Assembly: GCF_021155765.1 (NCBI RefSeq)
Contig: NC_060110.1
Span: forward strand, 16,762,001-16,826,000
Reading direction: 5' to 3'
Origin: Diprion similis
Taxonomy: Eukaryota; Arthropoda; Insecta; Hymenoptera; Diprionidae
Length of the DNA: 64,000 bases
Below the pieces are notes generated by a model. It did not search any database. It had not been told where the DNA came from and was given only the letters and a program-made list of their open reading frames with translations. Position numbers and translations under genes: made by a program. Of the stretch, positions 53,651 to 64,000 are shown one piece after another (within the stretch, counting starts at the first letter, position 1; the number at the start of each line of letters is the position of its first letter).

Positions 53651-56492
53651 ATGGAACGATGGGCAGGTAAGGTAAGTAGCCGTCGCCGGACCCATTGGGT
53701 TCCACATAACTTACCAGAGCCTCTACGCAGAGCTACGCAGGCCTCCTTCGATGTAGTTTTCGAGGTTTCGCTAACTCGCTAAATATTCACCCAGCGTAGG
53801 CGACATCTGCGCGCTAATTGTAAGACCGAAAGCACGATGACCCGGTTATACATCGCCGTTGTATCCAATTCGGATTTCGCAGCTTCGGCAGGCTGTCGCC
53901 TTGAAACTGTGCGACGTAGGTACATTACACAGACTGGCGTGATTAGATTCAAGCTTCAACTTTTCATGCAAATACCTAGTACGACGGTGTTGAGTGACGT
54001 TAGGATTTCTAATTAGAAGAATTTCCGCGGAGTTTGCCGCCGTCGTCGTTTGCTAAGGAATAATTTGACGCGCGCATTTCGTTTTCGTACAACTCACAGC
54101 GCGATGCTTTTCTATAATTATTCACGTTTCTGGCAAACAAGGCTCGCTTCTCTCGCTCGGAGAGCGTCGCTGGCTTATCAACTTGAGCCGTACGTTTATC
54201 ACAGCTGAATCCTCAGCTTGGCACTTGTGACGACGGAGATAACAGCCGGTTTCAACCGCTCGACCCCAGGGACGAAAAAGGCTTTTGGGGCCCCGACAAA
54301 ATAATTTTCGGTTAAAGCGTTCATGCGAATTTCTAGTGGTATCAATACTTGAAGACATATGTTAAGTCGTAGAAATCGGCAATAGATTGCACTCAAGGGA
54401 GGAGGTACAGATTGGATGGTCTAAAATCATACCTATTTTTAAAAGTTTTTTTAAAGAACTTTATTTTTCATAGTTTCAAGAACATTTCAAGAATTTTTTT
54501 CAATGAAATCAATCACAAAATGGCGGTATGGCGCATACACGTAGCGAACGACCACATTTTCAATCCTGTGACGCGAATTCCTCGGTCAATTTTTATCCGA
54601 TCGACTTGATTATTTTACACAATCTTTAAAACTTGTTTATCGAATCGACCTCGTGGCAAGATTTTTTTATTTTCATCTCAAATTTTCTTTTCTAAATATG
54701 TTTATAATAATTTTATGGCAAAAAATGATATTACGAAAGTAATTTCTGCCTCATGCACAATTAGAGAGTCTACGGAATCGTTCGATTCGTACCTGCACAC
54801 GGAGATTACACTTTAACATGCGGCTACTTAAAATTCCGTCTTTACTCTACGACCAAGACACTTCGCGTCGAATGTGTAGCATAAAAATGAAGCCACTCGC
54901 TCCGTTTCCACTCAGAATATTTTTCGTCAAGGAAATTTGTGTACGTATACACATACTTTGCTGATGTATTCATACGTACCAGGTACACGATGCTCCTGGG
55001 AAATTATATTCCCGAACACATGCACGAAATCACTGAGCAGATTATACATACATATCGGGGGAGAGTTGAGTTTGCGAAACTTGCCTCAGGTGAACCCCTG
55101 GATCATCGAAAACTCGCAGGTAAATATTCACTCAGGAGTTTGCCAAGCTGGGCTCTATAAATTAAAGAAGGCTGCACGCACCTCGAAACGTACCGTAAGC
55201 GTCAGCTGTATTTTGGGTAAATCACCAGGCAATTACGATGCCGCGTAATTTACAGCCGGAACCTGAAATCTGATTTATCCAAAAATACAATGAAATTGGG
55301 GTCTTTTTTTCAGGTCGCCATCGTAACTGGCGCCTCGGCTGGAATCGGTGCAGCAGTTGCAAAAGCTCTGGTCAAAAAAGGATTCACGGTTGTTGGTCTG
55401 GCCAGACGGAAGGATCGCGTTGAACAACTTGCCACAGAATTGAAAGAAGATCCGGGAAAGTTACACGCCTGCAAATGCGATCTTGCCAAGGAGGAAGACA
55501 TCCTTGCCGCCTTTCGTTGGATCAAAGATCAATGGGGAGGCGTTGACGTCCTCGTAAATAATGCAGGCGTCATCAAGTTATCCACCCTTACAAGTCGGTG
55601 CTACAGAAATTTCATGCGGTTCCGAGTTCCTCGCGACTTCGTGTCGAAAGTAACTGTGTATAGTATCAATTGGAAAATGGTTTCAGATGGGAGTACCGAG
55701 GACTGGAAGCAGACCCTGGACATTAACGTTTTGGCGGTTTGCATCTGCACGAGGGAATCCATGGCGCTAATGAAGGATCGTGAGCATTGTCATGTGATCA
55801 ATATTTGCAGGTTCGTTGCTTTAGTTTCTGCTAATTTTCTCATCTTTTTTTCCCGTTTCGTCGATATGCAATCGGTCGTAAAAAAGTAACAGCCACGTTT
55901 TGGTATCGAAATACCGTCTAATTCCTGATTTCCTTTGCAGCACTGCTGGACATCAGATTCCGAACATAGTTCCATCCCTGCTGAACGTCTATCCCGCAAG
56001 CAAGCACGCTCTTCGAGCTATTTCGGATACTCTGAGGATGGAGTGTGCCCGCAATAAGAGGAGGATCAAAGTCACGGTGAGTTGATTTGCATGCATAAAA
56101 AATAGCTCACAGCCATCGAGCAAACTTGATTTTTTTTTCTATCTTTTTTCTTTCGTTCTCACCCAAAATTCTATATTTGGGGTCGAGACTTTCAAGGATC
56201 TTGTGCTGTGACGATTTGTCGTGGCGGATCTCGAAAACACGTCCAGGAGTACCCAATTTACGTATATAATACGTTTCAGAACCTGAGTCCGGGCACCGTG
56301 CAGACGGAAATTGTGGTGGGTTTTGGAAATTTATCGGAAAAATTGAGCGAAGAGGATATGGCGGAGCTTTCCCAGCACAAGGTAACTCTTCAGTCGAAAG
56401 ACATTGCGGACGCAGTGCTCTACGTTTTGGAAACACCCCCGCACGTGGAGATACGCGAGTTGATTATAAAGCCGTTGGGAGAAATTTTGTAA
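53651..56492 (+). CDS. SDR5: short-chain dehydrogenase/reductase, DHRS11-like
   Basis: Classical SDR. Exons 53651-53671, 55314-55593, 55687-55810, 55941-56076 and 56280-56492 give 257 aa. The first coding exon encodes only MERWAGK, matching the N terminus of its siblings, and is followed by a 1.64-kb intron. Then VAIVTGASAGIG, VVGLARRKDR (NADP-type), CDLAKEED, LVNNAG, GSTEDWKQTLDINVLAVCIC, NICS with a split Ser codon, YPASK, SPGTVQTE, YVLETPPHVE and KPLGEIL. The exon-2 donor (ACAA/GTCGGT) is weak but keeps the phase shared with its siblings. The last intron of SDR2 to SDR4 is absent, so the terminal two coding parts are one exon. AATAAA is at 56746-56751. Confidence 0.94.
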
Positions 56493-56745
56493 ACCTGCAG
56501 TCGACGAGGATGATTACATACTTCGTTAGATTGTTGGTACGCCAATACAAGAATCTGATTTTATATAATTTTCATCCCAGAGAGAATGGAGCGAATCGTA
56601 ATAAGTTTTCTTATTTATTCGCACACCCTTGTGATAACAGCTGACATATTAATCTCGGTGATAATATTTATGAGACTGAAAATATATCCAGTATTAACAA
56701 TCAGATCAGATTATCGATCTCAACTATGTACTAGGCATGAATCTC

Positions 56746-56751
56746 AATAAA
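56746..56751 (+). terminator. Candidate poly(A) signal of SDR5
   Basis: AATAAA about 255 nt after the SDR5 stop. Confidence 0.45.
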
Positions 56752-57372
56752 AGTGTGGTACAAATGGTCTCAAAAAACTATACATAGATAAATAAATTTC
56801 CAAAGACATTTCTCAGTTTCAATTATAGAAGCGTTTAATTGTAAAGCACTGCTGTAACAGCTTGAATTAATAAATTCAGATCATCAAATTCTGGGTTCAG
56901 GTTCTTGTTTTCATCAATTTTTATACGAGGGCAGTCCAAGTCTCGACGCAAGTTAGTCTCTTTTCTCTATCGTCTGTATTAAAAAATGAAAAACCGGAAA
57001 TATCTCTAAATTGTGTATTACTATTAGTAGTTTGAACAATAAATTAGGAAAAAAATTCTGCTTGTCGTAAATCAAATTCTAGTTTCCTACATTTACCGAC
57101 TCCTTCAACCAGACGAACCGGAACACGGAAAATACTAGAATTTCTCAGCAACTTCACACAGCTTAAATCATACACAATATTTCGCCACCCTGACTCAATT
57201 TAATTAATCAAGTCTCACAAGCGTTTGCGACCCTCCCAAATCTCCAGTCAAAGTTTACACGATTTTCCGTAATTCAAACTCCGTGTCGTTTCGCGCGCAA
57301 ATCGGGGGAGCGTGAGTAGTACGAGTTTTCACCGCGACAGGGCGCCACGTGCGCCGGATTCGGGATTCAAAG

Positions 57373-57396
57373 ATGGCGACGTCCACGGAAACGCGG
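57373..57396 (+). CDS. Possible first coding exon of a gene running off the right edge
   Basis: In a CpG-richer island, an ATG in good context (CAAAGATGG) begins MATSTETR, and GTATAA follows immediately as a donor. AAGATGGCG words are common at insect and vertebrate starts. No second exon was found in the window, so this is weak. Confidence 0.2.
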
Positions 57397-60267
57397 GTAT
57401 AAACAAAGACCGATCGAGTCACATGCGAGTGACTTCATGGTGTTCATATCGGTTCGGCAATGCAGAGTGTTTGGCTCCGGATAATTTCAGTGCCTGGCAT
57501 AATTTTGGTGTTGCGATATCTAAAGGCCAGCAACACGATCACTGTTCATCACGAATTTAAATACATACACGCACAACTCACGAAATATTTCTAATAACCG
57601 TATCTAGTGTTTGATGATCTCCCGGTTTTCTTCATCATGGGTCGGTCTGATGGTTCCTAACCAATGCACACGCGTAGTTTTCATCTATTCTGAATGTCGG
57701 AACTCAGATCACACAGGGACAGCTCGCACTTCGCACTTCGCACTTTCAACAACCGAATTCTCTGCACCACAAGTATTCATATTCACTTACACATTCTTAC
57801 CTTTTACAAATGATTATTGTGTGTGATTGTTGGCATGCTTTGCATTATTGGTGAATGGTGGTGGGCCATTTCCACAATTTTTTGCATCGATTTTATACTG
57901 TAGGAATAAAATATGATGTTTGATAATTTATGTCAAGATGTCAATTGTTAGCGACAAAATTTTGAAATTTTTGAACGTTATTGTACAAAATGCTGAAACA
58001 AATTGTTATTGAATAAAAAGGGTTCATTTTTTCCAGTAAAATGCAATGTAATTGATTTTCGAAAATGTTTAAATTTGGTTAGAAATCATGCAAAGTTTGT
58101 GCATTTTAAGTTCTTCAACGTAAATCAGTTAGTTTCAGAGAAATTTACTGATTTCATTCGATTGTTTATGATTGTTGATTTTTTAACATTGTGTAGTGTT
58201 GTTACTTGTAAAATTATAATTGTTGAAAATGTTGACTTTCTCTATAATTTCGTTTCACACTATTAGTTAAGTAATTTTTTTTTACCTAAACATTATCGCG
58301 GTACAAAAACGCTAAAAATGTATGAACGCTGTTAGATTTCGCAACAGTGGTCATGTAAAGCGTTTTTCAGACTTACGATATGGAAAATAGGTGCTTTCGT
58401 ACCTTTATCTGAATAATTCTATGCAGCAGCAGCGCCTGCAATTAAATTGCATCACTTTAATGGTTGGGCTATAATGCCACGATTTCAATTACAAAACGTG
58501 GATAATGACAGGCCGCGGCGGCAATGAGTGAAATGTAAAATGACATCTTATTATTTTGTCAATGTTTTTTGTTCGCCCATTCATTGCGAAATGGGAAATT
58601 ATAAGCATCGTTCATGAATAGGCCGCATTCTTTTTCTAACTCTCCTCTTACTTTGCTCCTATTCATCTTCTCCGGAATCAAATGTTTAAATCAAACAATG
58701 TTTGATTTACAGTTTTTTAAATATCGTCCCAAGACAATTTTCGCTGTTATTACAATGCCGATTCCAGTTTTGACATTTTTCACTCTCTAGTGTCTTTGGT
58801 TTGAAAATACTGTATCGAATAACCACGTATATTGAACATTTATAAACCAGATATTGCATATCTGTTATTGGATTTTCTCTTCATATTTTCTTTTTCACTA
58901 TACAACTCCTGGGAGTATTACGTACTGTATCGAAAATTCAATTTCAACACCGCCATACAACTCTAATGAAATTTGAAGAATTTCATTGGCTGCCGATCGG
59001 ATTATCAGGAAATCACTGAGGTGTTTGATCGCTGTTTTACTGCAATGGTTGCGGCATTTTTATTCGGCTGACAGACTGATTGGCTTTAATTTTTTCTTCA
59101 CACTCCTGAAGCTTATCGCCAAAGAAATCCGATGACCGTGAACATCCCACGATCAATGATCATTCGATCGTTTCGTGATTGGAAACTTAAATTTACTCAA
59201 TTTTCGTTTTCATGCATCCCAACTTTCGATCGATCAATCTTGATCCAAAATTCAAGTTTTCGCATTTTCTGCGTTCTGATAATAAAAAAATACAGATCCG
59301 TAGAATGTTTAACCTCAAGTTCGTGCGTTTCGATGAATTACAACCAAGTTTCTTAATTTACTCTTCGAAACTTCAGCATTAGAGTTTTCGATCAAGCCTG
59401 ATCGATCGAAATATCCGGTGCACTTGTTTTCATATTTTTACTAACATTCCAAAATTTTAACTATCTAATCTATTCGAGGTTTTTCGCGTTCGAAGAACCC
59501 CGTTTCCAACATGATAAAATCAGTCTTTCTTTCGAATACATAATATACCAAATGATGTACGTAGCATCGAAGCTATCGATCTTCTTGCCGCGTTACGGTA
59601 CCAATTAATCTTGGATTAGGAGCTTCCTTAACAAGTTGCGCAGCTGAATCGTAGGGACGACAGGTAGCTCGCATCATTGGGTGATAATTTGTCGCCCTCC
59701 CACGAGTCGTACAGTGACACGTTATCCTCTTCTTTATCCGTCCGTACAGGATGATTAATTAACCGTCGGCTGAGCCTTGCAAGTGGGCCTCTTGTTCCGC
59801 GTTTTGTAAACTCACGTTCGTGTCTTCGCTTTCCCGACATTGAGATTCTCCTCTTCCGTTCACTTTCGTCCATCCATATTCCTCCCGGAAGCTCAAATTC
59901 CGTCAAATTGCGCTGCAGTAATATGATAATAGAGGCGAGCGTCATCTTCCTTCTTGATCTTCAAATTTGAACCATCAAACTTAACTTCGCCAAGTTACCT
60001 CAGTGCAGGAACAATGCTTCAAGGTTATCCACCCCACCTTTAAAGGTCATAGCCAACTTGCTTGTACCACATTCATCTGGCCTCTAGCTTAGGTAGCAAC
60101 AAGATCGAGTAACAAACCCCAACTTCTTGGATCGGTTGTACCTAAACATGCATGCGACATTAGATTTTGAGACATGAGTGACAATCAGGGTTCGATTATC
60201 GGGTTGATTTTTAAAGGGGATTCGATTTTCCTGCACCGATTATTCACAATCTTTAGCTGTCGTAAAT

Positions 60268-60523
60268 ACTGTTGAGAAAATTTTGTAACAAGGAAGCTGC
60301 TCATTAATTTTTGAATCCCTTTCTACCCTCGTTTCAAAACCATATTTATTTTTAACCGATCGCGTTTAGTTTTAGCTATAAGCATTCGATTTTACTGGTA
60401 GTAGTTTTACCACAAAAATTGGAAACCGATGGAATCAAAATAAATATGGTTTTATAATGAGGGAAAAAAGGTATTTCAAAATTAGTAAGCACTTTCTTTG
60501 TTACGAAATTTTTGTTGACCAGT
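60268..60523. repeat. Long imperfect inverted repeat (MITE or hairpin)
   Basis: The left arm (about 60268-60354) and the reverse complement of the right arm (about 60437-60523) share CGTTTCAAAACCATATTTAT-like and TTTTGTAACAAGGAAG-like blocks over some 75-85 bp. A spacer of about 80 bp separates them. There is no coding content. The transcript of either strand would fold into a long hairpin. Confidence 0.75.
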
Positions 60524-61020
60524 GTACTGTAAGACTATGTGTAGCCTGATTTTTGTTGATAAAAGTTGTATTTTTATAAAAATTGAAAAAAATCAAATTA
60601 CAATAAAACTGTTCGTATCTAAAATATTCTAATATCAATTCTATTTGAATGCGAATTCTAAAAAGCGCATGAAAATGTCGGAGTAATTTGACGGAACTTG
60701 TTACACGTCGGTGTGTGCTTAGAATGTGATGTCAATGTGAGGTCGAGGTTGAACTCGGCCGACAGTTGGCCGAGCCAAAACAAAAGCTAGGTAAACTTCC
60801 GTGCCTGAAATTGCTGCATTATAGAACGGCTCAGGTATCCGGGTAATTACGTGATCAAGATCTTGAAATTCTGAATAATTCCGCGACTTCCTCTCGCTGG
60901 CTGGTCTAGCAGCCAATGCCCGGATTATAACCGAATCTCAGATGCGGTAAATTCTATCGTCTTGTGATTCTTGGAATTCGAATCTGAGTTAAAAAGAATT
61001 TTTAGCCTGTAGGGAGTGAC

Positions 61021-61397
61021 TAGCCATAGCTGCTAACAAAAAAATGATCGAACACGACTCGATTGAATCGGTGAAAAATTAATCGATTAATCGATTATTT
61101 CGTACTTTTTTTTTATACGGTGCATATGAAACGAAAATTTCATAAATTTCAGTATGTAGTCTTAATAAGTAAGATAATTTATAGTTTGATTAAAAGTAGT
61201 TTTCATACAACTTATTACATTAAATAGATACTTAGTAAGTAAGACAATGATAATAATTGATACTCTAATCACACAGATTAATATTGTATTGCGTTGTTTA
61301 TAGGAGTAAAAAAAAAAAATAATGGATTCGGTCGATTAATCGGGAGAAAATGATCGATTTAATCGAAAGTCGATTATTTTCGGTCAGTCTTAGGCTA
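61021..61397. repeat. Second imperfect inverted repeat built on ATCGATTAATCG
   Basis: The left arm 61021-61114 (TAGCCATAGCTG, ATGATCGA, GATTGAATCGG, ATTAATCGATTAATCGATTA, poly-T) pairs with the right arm 61308-61397. The reverse complement of the right arm begins TAGCCTAAGACTG and carries GATTAAATCGAT, CGATTAATCGAC and poly-T in the same order. The central spacer is about 190 bp. Looks like an old foldback or MITE insertion. Confidence 0.65.
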
Positions 61398-62613
61398 AGG
61401 ACATTCGTCGCTGCGACTTTTCATTCCGCCTGAATTAACTCGCAATCTGATATAGCGTGAAACGATAATGGAAAGAACGATAAGAATCTGCGTGATCCCT
61501 GCGTCGTCGGAGTCGACCCTCGATTGATATTAGGCACAGATATCGTCGTCGATGTCTGTTTTGCCGTCGGGACAACGTCGCGTTACGAATCCACGATATC
61601 CCTGCATTTTACATGCGCAGTCGTTAGCGGCATTTGCTTACCTTTCGAGAACCAGGGTCAGCGATTTTCACGGAAACGGGAAACTCTTGTTTGACAATCG
61701 TTTCTGCGGAGTTTAGTAATCTTTGCCATTTCCGTCACGTTTCGTCCGCACCTCGTCATCCGGCGAAGGTTGTCCTCTCCTCGTTCTCTTATTTTTCTGC
61801 ACTTCTTCGAGAGATTGTGCAGCGCCGTAATTTAGTTCTTCTCCACACCGATACGTGTTCCTTAAGTTAAAATGCTTTGCCTTAGATACACTCAAGAGAA
61901 ACAGTTTTAACCCCGATTTTATACCCGGTTAATCGTAAACTGCGAACAGAATATTTTTTTAAAGAAAAAATTCAGGTCAGTTTTAAAAGTCAATTATGGT
62001 GAAATAATTGACAGAAAATTGAAAAGGAAATAAAATATGACATGAAAATGTATACGAACGGGAAATACTCTTTCATAATATAGTCCACAAATTTCTGCAA
62101 CAATTATATTTCGCTACGATGAATTCAATTAGCGGTTTCGCGAAATTTCATTATTGCAGGCTTTCCGCGAAAACATCGCGTGCGGCTAGATAAAATCGAC
62201 AAATTATGCATCATCTGTACAGTCTTAAAAAGGACTATATTCTACACATATATTCCCAGGGAAAACACGAATACCTGCCGAAGCGACTGACTGGCAGCCT
62301 GCAAATTGCGATAACCCGAATCGACCGAAGTGTAATTTCCCCTATCTATCTAGTTTGGGTTGGCATAGTTTGCTAGCCGGGTTATATCGCCGTTCCGTTC
62401 CGTTCTGCTGCCTCTATTCTATTTTCCACAATTTAGTTCCCACAGAAATATTTCCTCCGGAATTTCCGCAGCAAGCACCGATCCAGGGAACCAAACCTTA
62501 TACGCGGCATTTACGCACCTTGTGTATCGTGATACGATAATTTCTCTTCAAACAAAATTCCACCCGAGTGGTAAAATACATGAATTTTTTGCAATTAAAA
62601 CAACAACAAAAAA

Positions 62614-62644
62614 ATATATATATATATATATATATATGTATATT
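62614..62644. repeat. TA microsatellite
   Basis: An almost uninterrupted TA dinucleotide run with one GT near its right end. Confidence 0.9.
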
Positions 62645-64000
62645 TGCCACCGAAATTTAGTTGACCTCGAGAATTTCTTTTGAAAACGTGACGGTTTTGC
62701 GGTATGAACGAACGGTGTGTTACTTTTCCTTGAAAACATTCCTCCGGCAATATTTCCTCTATTTGCCTTTGCCTCTTCTAACGTGGTATTCAGTGTTTTC
62801 ACTAAGGCCGTTGGTACGTGGCGCCGGGTCTCTTGAACCGTCAGAGGAATGTTATTTGCACTTTTTCCTCGAAGCATATTCAGGGTGTAGGAAAGCTGCT
62901 TTTACGTCAGCACGTGAAAGACAGAGACGGGCGCTGTGCGATTTATGCGAAAAATAAATTACAAGCCTTTCACTAAAACCCCGTACAAACACTTTGATAA
63001 TTCATAATTTTTAAGAATTTTTACGGTAGATATTACTAATATTTTTACGCGAAAAATATCTGCCAAGTCAATCAAGTGATAATCGAACGGAGTTCCGAAA
63101 TGAGTTGTTGATACAATAAACGCCGTTTCAGAATTTTATCTCCGCGATATTCCTGGAAGCTCTCCACTCACCTCTTGGCCTTCTTCTGCACGTGTAGCCA
63201 CCCTTGTTGATTCCGATAAAATAGCCCGACATGTATTATATCAGACCGCACGCCCTCCCAGCATCCCATTCCCCCTGCTTGCTCCGGTAACCGCTATTTC
63301 ACGGAATGCCTCGGCTCGCAACCCTCGTAGTAGAAATTGACGGAGAAAACGAGATCACTACGCTTTTCGCGACACGGAGAATTTTTCGATAGTTTCTAGC
63401 AGCTTGCGTGATCTTCACCACCTTTCACGCATGGTGCCTAGGATAATTTTGAACCGAATGGTCCAGGAACTCTCAGTGCAATGTGTCCTGAATCAGTTCA
63501 CATGGAATTTAAAAATTCGCATTATTTTTCTCCCATTATCTTCCTCATTTTCCTCCTTTTCTCTAAATCATTATTAGCAAAAGAGACGGTCACCGCAATT
63601 CTTTATTACCGATTGTTGCAGTAGAAGCGATATATGAACGACGATGTAACCGTGCAGACCGATTAAGTCATGACCTAATCTTGAACCGTTTAATTTACCA
63701 ACAACACGGAAATCTTACGTATTATATAATTAATACATGACAAGCTGAGACGCTCGAATAATCGTCTCGCTACTGTACCTACGTAATCTGCAGAAATTAA
63801 CCGTTCAGTCACGGGTATTTCTTGGCACGACAATCAGAGGATCTCCTCGTGATTAGTGATATTGAATGACAAAGCAAAACGCACCTCACGCTCATCTCGA
63901 TCTGACTATATTACTAATGATAGTCTGACGAATTAATTGGCGACTCATTTAATTGGCTTCACATCCCCCCCGATTTTCATCAAGTTTATTAAAAATTCTT

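Larger units (their letters stand above)
56493..64000. other. Gene-poor right end of the window
   Basis: About 7.5 kb without a recognisable complete gene. It holds a small GC-rich island near 57290-57560, two long imperfect inverted repeats, a TA microsatellite and an orphan open frame at 59628-59945 (-). It could be the first intron or the upstream region of a gene that continues to the right. Confidence 0.5.

Noticed and set aside
58003-58266. 87-codon + strand frame
   Set aside because: AT-driven Phe/Val/Asn-rich sequence without domain, neighbours or splice sites.

Overview
This is a eukaryotic, AT-rich nuclear window with intron-containing genes, GT-AG splice sites and AATAAA-type poly(A) signals. 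It looks insect. It holds a 7tm_6 odorant receptor (a family known only from insects and their close relatives), an arthropod prophenoloxidase, and insect-like Merlin, SF2 and LC8 genes. A hymenopteran such as a wasp or sawfly is my best guess, but that is inference. I built the exon models by hand from splice sites, reading-frame phase and remembered family motifs; no alignment or transcript data were available.

Left third (0-21 kb), housekeeping and immunity genes. Merlin (-, 5' part only, runs off the left edge) lies head-to-head with the peroxisomal RING protein PEX12 (+). PEX12 converges tail-to-tail with a complete seven-exon prophenoloxidase (-, 692 aa). After a 5.6-kb gene-free stretch come the splicing factor SF2/SRSF1 (-) and, divergently, the dynein light chain LC8 (+, 89 aa, with a probable noncoding first exon).

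Middle (24-37 kb). COQ5 (-) and GUCD1 (+) share a 205-bp bidirectional promoter. GUCD1 intron 1 carries a decayed duplicate of GUCD1 exon 3. A TPR-repeat protein (-) follows.

Right-centre (36-56.5 kb), the most distinctive part. Five classical short-chain dehydrogenase/reductases of the DHRS11/'farnesol dehydrogenase-like' type lie here: SDR1 on -, SDR2 to SDR5 on +. A complete five-exon odorant receptor (-) sits between SDR1 and SDR2 and is head-to-head with SDR2. The array shows intron gain or loss, a predicted NADP-to-NAD cofactor switch in SDR3 and an Asp in place of the catalytic Ser in SDR1. An odorant- or terpenoid-processing role linked to the receptor is possible but unproven.

Right end (56.5-64 kb). 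No recognisable complete gene. It contains two long imperfect inverted repeats (MITE or hairpin type), a TA microsatellite, an orphan 105-codon ORF and a possible first exon of a gene running off the right edge.
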